Part shown: piece by piece, positions 12,179 through 23,120 of the stretch | How positions within the stretch are numbered: the first letter of the stretch is position 1 | Layout of the letters: the number at the start of each line of letters is the position of its first letter | From: Ectobius pallidus | Taxonomy: Eukaryota; Arthropoda; Insecta; Blattodea; Ectobiidae | Assembly (NCBI GenBank): GCA_964059195.1 | Contig: CAXKWD010000007.1 | Span: forward strand, 62,062,705 to 62,126,704 | DNA: 64,000 bases | Direction of reading: 5' to 3' | Program-made: the position numbers and the translations under genes | Notes under the pieces: model-generated | Database searches by the model: none | What the model was told of the DNA's origin: nothing | The model's input: the letters and a program-made list of their open reading frames with translations, nothing else

Positions 12179-12373
12179 ACTTATTTCTCCATCAATTACA
12201 CAAATCTGAAGCGTAATCACCTATCGCTGGAATTTTGTCAAGCCATAGAATCTTTACATTGTATGCCAGCCAGTTCTGCATCAATCGAAAGAGTATTTTC
12301 TTCATTTGGGTTAATACAAACAAAATTGAGAAACAGACTAGGCAATGAAAAAGCCCAGAAGCTTGTAGAATAA
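12179..12373 (+). pseudogene. hAT transposase dimerisation domain remnant
   Basis: An open stretch ending in TAA at 12371 encodes ASSASIERVFSSFG followed by QTKLRNRLGNEKAQKLV. This is the conserved C-terminal hAT family dimerisation domain, including the catalytic-region Glu of 'SIERVFS'. No other transposase domain is evident upstream, so it is a remnant. It supports the hAT identity of the enclosing composite. The same block lies at 22468-22662 on the minus strand. Confidence 0.8.
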
Positions 12374-12412
12374 AGCAAATATGCAAGAGTCTTATGATGA
12401 ATGGTGAATTTA

Positions 12413-13021
12413 CCATATTTACTTGAATATAACGTGCCCTATTTTTGTCCATTTGTAGATTTCAATACTGAGGTGTGCGTTAAATTCTAGTACAAATCCG
12501 TTTCGTAGGTCGGAGGTAATATTGATCTACATAACAAGGCACTGCTATAATTCTCGACTTTGTTCATTTTATCATTAGCCTACACCATATGAAATTTAAT
12601 TTCTGAAACATAATGAAAAAATAGTTTTTGTCAGTTCTATAGTGCAAATGTGGAATATTGTGCATTGTCGATTTTAAACTCATTTAAGAGTGGTATAAGC
12701 TTTTATTGTGAAACATGCATTTAACATTTTGTTTGTCCATTTAGCAATAAAAATAAGCACCTCCGAAGATTCCAGTGATGAACACATTAGTGAATATTGA
12801 TGAGCCATGCCTATAGGTCTACTTGTAGGCCTAAAACTGTCAGTTAACTGTAAATGTTTATGTGTTGGTTCATTATTCTATAAATACTAAGACAAAATTC
12901 TAAATAAAATATCCTATTGATGCGCATTACATTCGCTAACAAACTCCTTTTTTATGATTTTAAGTTTCAAAATCAGGGTGCGCATTAAATTCGAGGGTGC
13001 ATTATATTGGAGTAAATACGG
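12413..13021. mobile_element. Nested pogo-like MITE, TA target duplication
   Basis: The inverted ends are ccatatttacttgaatataa (left) and, on the complement at the right, ccgtatttactccaatataa. They are flanked by TA at 12411-12412 and 13022-13023. TA duplication with this terminus fits a Tc1/mariner-pogo type nonautonomous element. It has no coding capacity. The copy in the other arm is at 21820-22428. Confidence 0.75.
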
Positions 13022-13058
13022 TAATTAACTATTGCTGGGAATTACACAGTGAAGTGGT

Positions 13059-13728
13059 ACAGTGAGTCCCACGCAAGAGTTGGCCAATGACGTGGGATTC
13101 TGCGAAGCGGCGGGCACAGCACCAACTCCCGAGCGATCGGGTGAAATATCTACGCAAATAAAGCCGCGATTGGAGTGATGATTCAGGTTCTCATATTTAC
13201 AGTGAAAATTACAATGAAAATAACCACATACCTCATCACAAGAGCTGCTGGAAATGTTCTTCTCTTGCATCCACACAATACTGGCACCTTTTCAGGAAAT
13301 TTTCTTTCACACGCATAATTTCAGCTTCCGAGACAGAGTTAATTTCTCTTGTAATATTGTTTTTAAGTTCTTCTAACAGCATGTGACTATTATTTATGGG
13401 GAAACTTCAAAAATAAAGTGTATAGGTCAATTTCCCATACGTTAGAAGAACTTGAAGACAATATCACAAGAAAAATTAACTCTATTTCGGAAGCTGAACT
13501 TAATGCGCGTAAAAGAAAATTTCCTAAATTGGTGCCAGTATTGTGTGGATGCAAGAGCAGAACATTTTTAACATCTCTTGTGATGAGGTACGTGGTTATT
13601 TTCATTGTAATTTTAACTGTAAATGTGAGAACCTGAATCATTACACCGATCGCGGCTTTATTTGCTGTGCCCGCCACGACGCAGAAACCCGTGTCATTGG
13701 CCAACTCTTGCATGAGACTGACTGTATT
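13059..13728. repeat. Imperfect internal inverted repeat
   Basis: 13059-13377 pairs with 13441-13728 as an inverted repeat of roughly 80-90% identity. The left arm has an extra ~34-bp segment around 13124-13155. Each arm can encode a short piece like LEELKNNITREIN...FLKRC, reminiscent of the C-terminal end of mariner-type transposases; this is only weak similarity. Confidence 0.65.
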
Positions 13729-13739
13729 AAATTACACTA

Positions 13740-14449
13740 AATACAATTTTAGGTTTCTGAGCTTGTATCTTTTAAATTTGTGATGTTTGGAAATAAGAAC
13801 ATGAAAGAAACTTCAATTATTTTTACTCAATTTGATTTTATCCAGATAAAATGCCTGGCATTTTTCAAGTGGATAAGACTGGTAGCTCTGTATTTGCACT
13901 CAGTAGGCCTAAGTAGGCCTACTACAGGTTCTGAGCTTGTAACTTCTAAATTTGTGATGTTTGGAAATAAAAACAAGAAAGGAACTTCAATTATTTTTAT
14001 TCAATTTGATTTTAGCCGGATAAAATGTCTGGCTTTTTTCAAGTGGATAAAACTGAGGCCTACTACAGGTTCTGAGCTTGTAACTTTTAAATTTGTGATC
14101 TTTGGAAATTTAAACATGAAAGGAACTTCAATTGTTTTTATTCAATTTGATTTTAGCCGGATAAAATACCTGGTTTTTTTCAAGTGGATAAAACTGGTTA
14201 CTCTGCATTTGCACTCAGTAGGCCTAAGTAGGCCTACTACAGGTTCTGAGCTTGTATCTTTTAAATTTGTGATGTTTGGAAATAAGAACATGAAAGAAAC
14301 TTCAATTATTTTTACTCAATTTGATTTTATCCAGATAAAATGCCTGGCATTTTTCAAGTGGATAAGACTGGCATTTGCACTCAGTAGGCCTAAGTAGGCC
14401 TACCTAAGTAGGCCTACTACAGGTTCTGAGCTTGAAACTTTTAAATTTG
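13740..14449. repeat. Tandem repeats (~140-180 bp) inside the hAT composite
   Basis: Units share ggttctgagcttgtaac, tttgtgatgtttggaaat, caatttgattttagccgg and tcaagtggataaaactgg. Anchors at about 13752, 13924, 14065, 14241 and 14421 give units of 141-180 bp. The array resumes at 16843-17260 beyond the inserted LINE. Long open frames across it (13780-14397) are a by-product of repetition, not a gene. Confidence 0.8.
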
Positions 14450-16842
14450 TTTTTTTTTTTTTAAATTTAATTTCAATCGTTCAGCATTACATTGCTATGT
14501 CAGATTGGTGATAACCATTGGAGATTTGTAACAGTAGGCCTATTAGTATTCTCGCTATAGAGGTGAGTCAATGTTTGACCCCTCACTCAAAATTACGCTT
14601 TAAAGTTATCTGACATAGGCTAATTATGGTCACAGGCTTGAACTTAATCAAAGAACTATATCTTGAGGCAAACGAGGTTTAAGTCGCCGTGCATTGTGGG
14701 ACTTTTGTCCGAGGCCATAATACTGTGCCCCTGAAACATGTTCTAGATTATTAAGAAAATGTTTAGTCAAATTAGAGATGTGTTCATGAATATACTGTAC
14801 ACCGAGTTCACTGTGTAATTGGTTGTTTCGAATAAACCAAGGAGAGTTCACTGACATTCTTAGAACCTTGTTCTGGAATATTTGGAGACGCTGAATTTTT
14901 GTTTTTGATGCACTACACCATATAGGACATGCATATAGCAGCAGAGGCCGGAGTATGCTTTTATAAAGCAAAAGAGTATAATCCATTCTGAGAGACGATT
15001 TCCTGTTCATAATTGGGTATAACTTCATCAGTCGGGCATAAGCTTCATTTAGTTTTGTGTTTATATGGGTGTGCCAAGTCAGTCGTCGATCTAAATGTAG
15101 TCCCAGGTACTTAACAGATTTGTCTGAAGAAAGCCAGGTTACTGATGAATCATACATCTTGATATCAGGGGGAACTTCAGGCCTTCTCAGTGTAAATATT
15201 TTCAGTTGACTTTTCTGGGGGTTTAACTGAATGCGCCATTTTGATAACCAGTGTAAGAATAGATCTAATGAAGACTGTAATTGTGTAGTAGCTGTAATTA
15301 TATTATGATGAGAAGTATATATCACTGTGTCATCTGCAAATAGAGCTGTATGCACAGAAGGCAAATCTGGTATATCGGCAGTATAAATACTGAAAAGAGT
15401 CGGAGACAAAATGCTTCCTTGTGGAACTCCAGCAAGAATTGGCCGCTTTGTAGATTTATGGTTTCCAATGCAGACGGAAAAAGTTCTGTTCTTCAAAAAA
15501 CTGGCTATTAGGTCTTGTAAGTACATTGGAAGACCAACTTCGCGTAACTTATAAAGTAAACCTTCAGGCCATACTCTATCGAATGCTTGTGTGACATCTA
15601 AGAACGCTGCTACAGTATGTTCATGCTGTTCGAAACCGTGATATATGTGTTCTGTTAGTCGCAGCAATTGATGATTGGTGGAGTGATGTCTTTTAAATCC
15701 AAACTGGTGTGGAGGAATAATAGAAGCATCAGATGTATATTTCTGGATGCGGTTAAGAATAATTTTTTCCAATAATTTCGACAAGGTCGATAGGAGACTT
15801 ATTGGCCTGTAGCTGCTTGGAGAAGATATTGATTTCTTTGGTTTATGAATGGCCACAATTTCAGCATGTTTCCATGCCGCAGGAAAGTAGCCAGTGCGAA
15901 GAACTGCATTGAATAGAGAAGCGATATATGCCAGGGATTTCCTAGTTAGCTGCTTTAGCACTGTGTTTGGAATTTTATCATATCCTGGAGCTTTCTTATT
16001 TGGTAATCTTTTAATAATGTTGTTAATTTCATTGATTGTAACAAAATTAATGGGCTTTTCTACTGATGATTTTTCAGCTAGTGAAGTTTCTTCAACATAT
16101 GAAGTGAACAATAGATCTGAAGTCAAGTTTGGTACAAATGTTGATTCGAAATAATCTGCAAGTGCTTGGCATTTTTCTATGTCACTATTGTACACCTTGC
16201 CATGGTCTCGTAGAGGTGGAATAATAGTAGGCTCACAAAGGATTTGCTTAGTAGCCCTCCACAGGGAATTGTCATAAGTTGACACATTAGATATATATTG
16301 TTGATAACTTCGATATCGATACTCATCCAATTTATTCTTTACTTGTCTAATGAGCAAATTTAGCTGTTTACGTTGCCATGGTTGACGCCAGCGTTGCCAC
16401 TGATGGCGTGCTTGATGTTTCTTTTTTATGAGTTCGAGAATATCCTTCGGTAATTTCATTTGGTGTGAAAGAGGAGACGAAGGATGCTTTTTAATTAGTG
16501 AAGCCTTGATAGATGTCTGGATTGCATAAGTGATGTGTTCTGTAGCTTCATCAATGTCCTGTGAATGTTTTAAGGATCGACGTATTTGTAGCGTAGAGTC
16601 TAGTATTTCCTTAAATGCATTCCAATTCACTGGACCCGTAAGCAATTTGTCAGGAGTACTGTGGCACAGTGAATCATAAAAAAATGTTGTAATAACAGGA
16701 CAATGATCCGAATCTAGCTCTGGTAGAGGTTGCATATATAAGGGAGCAGTAAAATTTTTAATTAATGCGATATCTAAAATATCGGGCTTTACTGTAGGAT
16801 TGAAAGAATAATACGTTGGTTCCTGAGGAGCAATGACTTGAA
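14450..16842 (-). mobile_element. 5'-truncated LINE inserted in the hAT tandem repeats
   Basis: The minus strand begins within a LINE endonuclease domain at about 16842, runs through RT, a 185-bp 3' UTR and a poly(A) tail seen as 13 T at 14450-14462. Tandem-repeat sequence flanks both sides (aaacatca on one, caaatttaaaag on the other), with at most 1-2 bp of target duplication. The identical insertion in copy 2 shows it entered before the hAT composite duplicated. Confidence 0.85.
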
Positions 16843-16864
16843 TGATGTTTGGAAATAAATGCAT
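14648..16864 (-). CDS. LINE ORF2 fragment: endonuclease tail plus intact RT (738 aa)
   Basis: An uninterrupted 738-codon frame. Residues ~26-57 are the tail of an APE-type endonuclease (DILDIALIKN, SDHCPV). The reverse transcriptase follows: SYRPISLLSTLSK (351-363), LDVTQAFDRV (422-431), GVPQGSILSP (479-488), catalytic FADD (509-512) and YLGLHLDRRLTW near 590. It ends with a Jockey-like C-terminal segment. The front of the endonuclease is missing, so it is not an autonomous LINE. The ATG and first seven codons (MHLFPNI) come from the hAT tandem repeat, not the LINE, so the start is a fusion accident. A byte-identical protein is encoded at 17976-20192. Confidence 0.85.
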   Translation of the reverse strand: MHLFPNIIQVIAPQEPTYYSFNPTVKPDILDIALIKNFTAPLYMQPLPELDSDHCPVITTFFYDSLCHSTPDKLLTGPVNWNAFKEILDSTLQIRRSLKHSQDIDEATEHITYAIQTSIKASLIKKHPSSPLSHQMKLPKDILELIKKKHQARHQWQRWRQPWQRKQLNLLIRQVKNKLDEYRYRSYQQYISNVSTYDNSLWRATKQILCEPTIIPPLRDHGKVYNSDIEKCQALADYFESTFVPNLTSDLLFTSYVEETSLAEKSSVEKPINFVTINEINNIIKRLPNKKAPGYDKIPNTVLKQLTRKSLAYIASLFNAVLRTGYFPAAWKHAEIVAIHKPKKSISSPSSYRPISLLSTLSKLLEKIILNRIQKYTSDASIIPPHQFGFKRHHSTNHQLLRLTEHIYHGFEQHEHTVAAFLDVTQAFDRVWPEGLLYKLREVGLPMYLQDLIASFLKNRTFSVCIGNHKSTKRPILAGVPQGSILSPTLFSIYTADIPDLPSVHTALFADDTVIYTSHHNIITATTQLQSSLDLFLHWLSKWRIQLNPQKSQLKIFTLRRPEVPPDIKMYDSSVTWLSSDKSVKYLGLHLDRRLTWHTHINTKLNEAYARLMKLYPIMNRKSSLRMDYTLLLYKSILRPLLLYACPIWCSASKTKIQRLQIFQNKVLRMSVNSPWFIRNNQLHSELGVQYIHEHISNLTKHFLNNLEHVSGAQYYGLGQKSHNARRLKPRLPQDIVL

Positions 16865-17260
16865 GTAAGAAACTTCAATTATTTTTATTCAATTTGATTT
16901 TATCCGGCCTGGCTTTTTTCAAGTGGATAAAACTGGTAGCTCAGTAGGCCTACTACAGGTTCTGAGCTTGTAACTTTTAAATTTGTGATGTTTGGAAATA
17001 AAAACATGAAAGAAACTTGAATTATATTTATTCAATTTGATTTTAGCCAGCCTGGCTTTTTTCAAGTGGATAAAACTGGTAGCTCTGCATTTGCACTCAG
17101 TAGTCCTAAGTGGGCCTACTACAGGTTCTGAGCTTGTAACTTAAATTTATGATGTTTGGAAATAAAAACATGAAAGAAACTTCCATTATTTTTATTCAAT
17201 TTGATTTTATCCGGATAAAATTGCCTGGCTTTTTTCAAGTGGATAAAACCGGTTAAAACC
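16843..17260. repeat. Tandem repeats, continuation after the LINE
   Basis: Further units of the array at 13740-14449, with anchors 'ggttctgagcttgta' at about 16955 and 17127. They lead into the terminal gccggttaaaatcaggccgg palindrome of the hAT composite. Confidence 0.75.
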
Positions 17261-17301
17261 GGCCGGTTAAAATCAGGCCGGCTTTTTTCATAACAACCCT
17301 G

Positions 17302-17538
17302 AGTTCTTATAGATAAAAATTTACCGTGGGAAAATCACATTGTTGAAACTGTTAGGATTTGGTTTTTTGTGGGTATATGAAGTGAATACATTTAGGTTTG
17401 ATTTAGCACAGCAGACAGTTTGAGTTTATTTCTGCACCACATTTGAGTACTTCCACTCCACGTCATGACACATTGGCAACTACAGAACTCATCTAGCAAC
17501 TAACATGGCATTACTACAGCTGTCTTTACCATTCTACA
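17302..17538. other. Spacer between the two hAT composites
   Basis: 17302 is the single extra base before the right-hand gttcttat duplication of copy 1 (17303-17310). 17310-17349 is the last LINE piece (DKNLPWENH). 17350-17538 is the distal part of a copia LTR, starting tgttaggatttgg. The last eight bases, attctaca (17531-17538), are the left target duplication of copy 2. The spacer is thus ordinary host sequence, not a hairpin loop belonging to the elements. Confidence 0.8.
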
Positions 17539-17975
17539 CAGGGTTGTTATGAAAAAAGCCGGCCTGATTTTAACCGGCCGGTTTTAACCGGTTTTATCCA
17601 CTTGAAAAAAGCCAGGCAATTTTATCCGGATAAAATCAAATTGAATAAAAATAATGGAAGTTTCTTTCATGTTTTTATTTCCAAACATCATAAATTTAAG
17701 TTACAAGCTCAGAACCTGTAGTAGGCCCACTTAGGACTACTGAGTGCAAATGCAGAGCTACCAGTTTTATCCACTTGAAAAAAGCCAGGCTGGCTAAAAT
17801 CAAATTGAATAAATATAATTCAAGTTTCTTTCATGTTTTTATTTCCAAACATCACAAATTTAAAAGTTACAAGCTCAGAACCTGTAGTAGGCCTACTGAG
17901 CTACCAGTTTTATCCACTTGAAAAAAGCCAGGCCGGATAAAATCAAATTGAATAAAAATAATTGAAGTTTCTTAC

Positions 17976-20192
17976 ATGCATTTATTTCCAAACATCATTC
18001 AAGTCATTGCTCCTCAGGAACCAACGTATTATTCTTTCAATCCTACAGTAAAGCCCGATATTTTAGATATCGCATTAATTAAAAATTTTACTGCTCCCTT
18101 ATATATGCAACCTCTACCAGAGCTAGATTCGGATCATTGTCCTGTTATTACAACATTTTTTTATGATTCACTGTGCCACAGTACTCCTGACAAATTGCTT
18201 ACGGGTCCAGTGAATTGGAATGCATTTAAGGAAATACTAGACTCTACGCTACAAATACGTCGATCCTTAAAACATTCACAGGACATTGATGAAGCTACAG
18301 AACACATCACTTATGCAATCCAGACATCTATCAAGGCTTCACTAATTAAAAAGCATCCTTCGTCTCCTCTTTCACACCAAATGAAATTACCGAAGGATAT
18401 TCTCGAACTCATAAAAAAGAAACATCAAGCACGCCATCAGTGGCAACGCTGGCGTCAACCATGGCAACGTAAACAGCTAAATTTGCTCATTAGACAAGTA
18501 AAGAATAAATTGGATGAGTATCGATATCGAAGTTATCAACAATATATATCTAATGTGTCAACTTATGACAATTCCCTGTGGAGGGCTACTAAGCAAATCC
18601 TTTGTGAGCCTACTATTATTCCACCTCTACGAGACCATGGCAAGGTGTACAATAGTGACATAGAAAAATGCCAAGCACTTGCAGATTATTTCGAATCAAC
18701 ATTTGTACCAAACTTGACTTCAGATCTATTGTTCACTTCATATGTTGAAGAAACTTCACTAGCTGAAAAATCATCAGTAGAAAAGCCCATTAATTTTGTT
18801 ACAATCAATGAAATTAACAACATTATTAAAAGATTACCAAATAAGAAAGCTCCAGGATATGATAAAATTCCAAACACAGTGCTAAAGCAGCTAACTAGGA
18901 AATCCCTGGCATATATCGCTTCTCTATTCAATGCAGTTCTTCGCACTGGCTACTTTCCTGCGGCATGGAAACATGCTGAAATTGTGGCCATTCATAAACC
19001 AAAGAAATCAATATCTTCTCCAAGCAGCTACAGGCCAATAAGTCTCCTATCGACCTTGTCGAAATTATTGGAAAAAATTATTCTTAACCGCATCCAGAAA
19101 TATACATCTGATGCTTCTATTATTCCTCCACACCAGTTTGGATTTAAAAGACATCACTCCACCAATCATCAATTGCTGCGACTAACAGAACACATATATC
19201 ACGGTTTCGAACAGCATGAACATACTGTAGCAGCGTTCTTAGATGTCACACAAGCATTCGATAGAGTATGGCCTGAAGGTTTACTTTATAAGTTACGCGA
19301 AGTTGGTCTTCCAATGTACTTACAAGACCTAATAGCCAGTTTTTTGAAGAACAGAACTTTTTCCGTCTGCATTGGAAACCATAAATCTACAAAGCGGCCA
19401 ATTCTTGCTGGAGTTCCACAAGGAAGCATTTTGTCTCCGACTCTTTTCAGTATTTATACTGCCGATATACCAGATTTGCCTTCTGTGCATACAGCTCTAT
19501 TTGCAGATGACACAGTGATATATACTTCTCATCATAATATAATTACAGCTACTACACAATTACAGTCTTCATTAGATCTATTCTTACACTGGTTATCAAA
19601 ATGGCGCATTCAGTTAAACCCCCAGAAAAGTCAACTGAAAATATTTACACTGAGAAGGCCTGAAGTTCCCCCTGATATCAAGATGTATGATTCATCAGTA
19701 ACCTGGCTTTCTTCAGACAAATCTGTTAAGTACCTGGGACTACATTTAGATCGACGACTGACTTGGCACACCCATATAAACACAAAACTAAATGAAGCTT
19801 ATGCCCGACTGATGAAGTTATACCCAATTATGAACAGGAAATCGTCTCTCAGAATGGATTATACTCTTTTGCTTTATAAAAGCATACTCCGGCCTCTGCT
19901 GCTATATGCATGTCCTATATGGTGTAGTGCATCAAAAACAAAAATTCAGCGTCTCCAAATATTCCAGAACAAGGTTCTAAGAATGTCAGTGAACTCTCCT
20001 TGGTTTATTCGAAACAACCAATTACACAGTGAACTCGGTGTACAGTATATTCATGAACACATCTCTAATTTGACTAAACATTTTCTTAATAATCTAGAAC
20101 ATGTTTCAGGGGCACAGTATTATGGCCTCGGACAAAAGTCCCACAATGCACGGCGACTTAAACCTCGTTTGCCTCAAGATATAGTTCTTTGA
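17976..20192 (+). CDS. LINE ORF2 fragment, second copy (738 aa)
   Basis: The protein is identical residue for residue to that on the minus strand at 14648-16864. It has an endonuclease tail (SDHCPV), a full reverse transcriptase with FADD at 509-512, and a C-terminal domain. It is flanked by the same tandem repeats and followed by the same 3' UTR and a 14-A tail near 20390. Complete identity over 2.2 kb implies a very recent duplication or ongoing gene conversion between arms. The initiator ATG again comes from hAT repeat sequence. Confidence 0.85.
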   Translation: MHLFPNIIQVIAPQEPTYYSFNPTVKPDILDIALIKNFTAPLYMQPLPELDSDHCPVITTFFYDSLCHSTPDKLLTGPVNWNAFKEILDSTLQIRRSLKHSQDIDEATEHITYAIQTSIKASLIKKHPSSPLSHQMKLPKDILELIKKKHQARHQWQRWRQPWQRKQLNLLIRQVKNKLDEYRYRSYQQYISNVSTYDNSLWRATKQILCEPTIIPPLRDHGKVYNSDIEKCQALADYFESTFVPNLTSDLLFTSYVEETSLAEKSSVEKPINFVTINEINNIIKRLPNKKAPGYDKIPNTVLKQLTRKSLAYIASLFNAVLRTGYFPAAWKHAEIVAIHKPKKSISSPSSYRPISLLSTLSKLLEKIILNRIQKYTSDASIIPPHQFGFKRHHSTNHQLLRLTEHIYHGFEQHEHTVAAFLDVTQAFDRVWPEGLLYKLREVGLPMYLQDLIASFLKNRTFSVCIGNHKSTKRPILAGVPQGSILSPTLFSIYTADIPDLPSVHTALFADDTVIYTSHHNIITATTQLQSSLDLFLHWLSKWRIQLNPQKSQLKIFTLRRPEVPPDIKMYDSSVTWLSSDKSVKYLGLHLDRRLTWHTHINTKLNEAYARLMKLYPIMNRKSSLRMDYTLLLYKSILRPLLLYACPIWCSASKTKIQRLQIFQNKVLRMSVNSPWFIRNNQLHSELGVQYIHEHISNLTKHFLNNLEHVSGAQYYGLGQKSHNARRLKPRLPQDIVL

Positions 20193-20391
20193 TTAAGTTC
20201 AAGCCTGTGACCATAATTAGCCTATGTCAGATAACTTTAAAGCGTAATTTTGAGTGAGGGGTCAAACATTGACTCACCTCTATAGCGAGAATACTAATAG
20301 GCCTACTGTTACAAATCTCCAATGGTTATCACCAATCTGACATAGCAATGTAATGCTGAACGATTGAAATTAAATTTAAAAAAAAAAAAAA

Positions 20392-21101
20392 CAAATTTAA
20401 AAGTTTCAAGCTCAGAACCTGTAGTAGGCCTACTTAGGTAGGCCTACTTAGGCCTACTGAGTGCAAATGCCAGTCTTATCCACTTGAAAAATGCCAGGCA
20501 TTTTATCTGGATAAAATCAAATTGAGTAAAAATAATTGAAGTTTCTTTCATGTTCTTATTTCCAAACATCACAAATTTAAAAGATACAAGCTCAGAACCT
20601 GTAGTAGGCCTACTTAGGCCTACTGAGTGCAAATGCAGAGTAACCAGTTTTATCCACTTGAAAAAAACCAGGTATTTTATCCGGCTAAAATCAAATTGAA
20701 TAAAAACAATTGAAGTTCCTTTCATGTTTAAATTTCCAAAGATCACAAATTTAAAAGTTACAAGCTCAGAACCTGTAGTAGGCCTCAGTTTTATCCACTT
20801 GAAAAAAGCCAGACATTTTATCCGGCTAAAATCAAATTGAATAAAAATAATTGAAGTTCCTTTCTTGTTTTTATTTCCAAACATCACAAATTTAGAAGTT
20901 ACAAGCTCAGAACCTGTAGTAGGCCTACTTAGGCCTACTGAGTGCAAATACAGAGCTACCAGTCTTATCCACTTGAAAAATGCCAGGCATTTTATCTGGA
21001 TAAAATCAAATTGAGTAAAAATAATTGAAGTTTCTTTCATGTTCTTATTTCCAAACATCACAAATTTAAAAGATACAAGCTCAGAAACCTAAAATTGTAT
21101 T
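20392..21101. repeat. Tandem repeats of copy 2
   Basis: Mirror of 13740-14449. The remaining units lie at 17580-17998, on the other side of the LINE. Confidence 0.75.
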
Positions 21102-21112
21102 TAGTGTAATTT

Positions 21113-21782
21113 AATACAGTCAGTCTCATGCAAGAGTTGGCCAATGACACGGGTTTCTGCGTCGTGGCGGGCACAGCAAATAAAGCCGCGATCGGTGTAA
21201 TGATTCAGGTTCTCACATTTACAGTTAAAATTACAATGAAAATAACCACGTACCTCATCACAAGAGATGTTAAAAATGTTCTGCTCTTGCATCCACACAA
21301 TACTGGCACCAATTTAGGAAATTTTCTTTTACGCGCATTAAGTTCAGCTTCCGAAATAGAGTTAATTTTTCTTGTGATATTGTCTTCAAGTTCTTCTAAC
21401 GTATGGGAAATTGACCTATACACTTTATTTTTGAAGTTTCCCCATAAATAATAGTCACATGCTGTTAGAAGAACTTAAAAACAATATTACAAGAGAAATT
21501 AACTCTGTCTCGGAAGCTGAAATTATGCGTGTGAAAGAAAATTTCCTGAAAAGGTGCCAGTATTGTGTGGATGCAAGAGAAGAACATTTCCAGCAGCTCT
21601 TGTGATGAGGTATGTGGTTATTTTCATTGTAATTTTCACTGTAAATATGAGAACCTGAATCATCACTCCAATCGCGGCTTTATTTGCGTAGATATTTCAC
21701 CCGATCGCTCGGGAGTTGGTGCTGTGCCCGCCGCTTCGCAGAATCCCACGTCATTGGCCAACTCTTGCGTGGGACTCACTGT
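21113..21782. repeat. Internal inverted repeat of copy 2
   Basis: Mirror of 13059-13728. In plus orientation the right half encodes LEELKNNITREINSVSEAE, a short transposase-like remnant. Confidence 0.6.
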
Positions 21783-21819
21783 ACCACTTCACTGTGTAAT
21801 TCCCAGCAATAGTTAATTA

Positions 21820-22428
21820 CCGTATTTACTCCAATATAATGCACCCTCGAATTTAATGCGCACCCTGATTTTGAAACTTAAAATCATAAAAAAGGAGTTT
21901 GTTAGCGAATGTAATGCGCATCAATAGGATATTTTATTTAGAATTTTGTCTTAGTATTTATAGAATAATGAACCAACACATAAACATTTACAGTTAACTG
22001 ACAGTTTTAGGCCTACAAGTAGACCTATAGGCATGGCTCATCAATATTCACTAATGTGTTCATCACTGGAATCTTCGGAGGTGCTTATTTTTATTGCTAA
22101 ATGGACAAACAAAATGTTAAATGCATGTTTCACAATAAAAGCTTATACCACTCTTAAATGAGTTTAAAATCGACAATGCACAATATTCCACATTTGCACT
22201 ATAGAACTGACAAAAACTATTTTTTCATTATGTTTCAGAAATTAAATTTCATATGGTGTAGGCTAATGATAAAATGAACAAAGTCGAGAATTATAGCAGT
22301 GCCTTGTTATGTAGATCAATATTACCTCCGACCTACGAAACGGATTTGTACTAGAATTTAACGCACACCTCAGTATTGAAATCTACAAATGGACAAAAAT
22401 AGGGCACGTTATATTCAAGTAAATATGG
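21820..22428. mobile_element. Nested pogo-like MITE, copy 2
   Basis: Mirror of 12413-13021 with the same TA-flanked ends. Confidence 0.75.
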
Positions 22429-22467
22429 TAAATTCACCATTCATCATAAGACTCTTGCATATTTGCT

Positions 22468-22662
22468 TTATTCTACAAGCTTCTGGGCTTTTTCATTGCC
22501 TAGTCTGTTTCTCAATTTTGTTTGTATTAACCCAAATGAAGAAAATACTCTTTCGATTGATGCAGAACTGGCTGGCATACAATGTAAAGATTCTATGGCT
22601 TGACAAAATTCCAGCGATAGGTGATTACGCTTCAGATTTGTGTAATTGATGGAGAAATAAGT
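22468..22662 (-). pseudogene. hAT dimerisation domain remnant, copy 2
   Basis: Mirror of 12179-12373, encoding SASIERVFSSFG on the minus strand. The plus-strand open frame over it (22389-22649) is a shadow. Confidence 0.75.
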
Positions 22663-23120
22663 ATAAAAATTCCCTTTAGGTAGGCCTACAGGGCACAGGC
22701 TGAGGTAGATTTCATAGTGCTTTTTATGAATTTATTGGGGTAAGTGTAGAATAAAAACTGAAATATTTTTTTTATAAAAAGAGAGTTGTTAATTATGTAT
22801 TAATTGATATCTTTTATTATTTCATTTTTAATTTGGCCAAGGATTGTTGTTCTAAAGATATTTAACTATTATTTTTAATATTCCAAACTTTATTTCATTG
22901 GTAATTTTAGCCTCAGTTGGTCCTCATGAATTCATTTCGGCATGCCTATTGGCTGAGGTATATTTTAAAGTGTTTTTGACTTTCAAAAATTCAAATCTCT
23001 CCTTATATGAGCGCTATTGAGAAACTAGTTGTTGATTTAGAGATTACTCATCAAGAGCTTTTCAACGATACCCCACAAACATGGTTTTAAAAAATTTTAA
23101 TTTCCACCCTCACCCCCACA

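Larger units (their letters stand above)
11110..17301 (+). mobile_element. hAT composite, copy 1 (TSD gttcttat)
   Basis: The ends are cagggttgtaaaaaagccgg on the left and acaaccctg on the right. They are flanked by gttcttat (11102-11109 and 17303-17310, one extra base before the right copy). The host LINE frame is restored on removal. Inside, in order, are subterminal agccggct palindromes, a nested 385-bp MITE, a relic of a hAT dimerisation domain, a pogo-like MITE, a ~300-bp inverted repeat, ~140-180-bp tandem repeats and a 2.4-kb 5'-truncated LINE splitting those repeats. Copy 2 at 17539-23750 carries every one of these nested parts. Confidence 0.9.
9688..17349 (+). mobile_element. LINE (Jockey-type), cut by two later insertions
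   Basis: The pieces 9688-10171, 10858-11109 and 17310-17349 read in order as one LINE reverse transcriptase on the plus strand. The breaks are an RTE-type element (10172-10857) and the 6.2-kb hAT composite (11110-17301). Across the second break the peptide LGVLI rejoins DKNLPWENH exactly once the 8-bp duplication is removed. The 3' part is cut off by the copia LTR at 17350. Confidence 0.8.

Noticed and set aside
13780..14397. 205-codon open frame (and its mirror at 20444-21061)
   Set aside because: It is a translation through tandem repeats; the peptide just repeats the unit and shows no domain.
22389..22649. 86-codon plus-strand frame
   Set aside because: Shadow of the minus-strand hAT dimerisation domain remnant.
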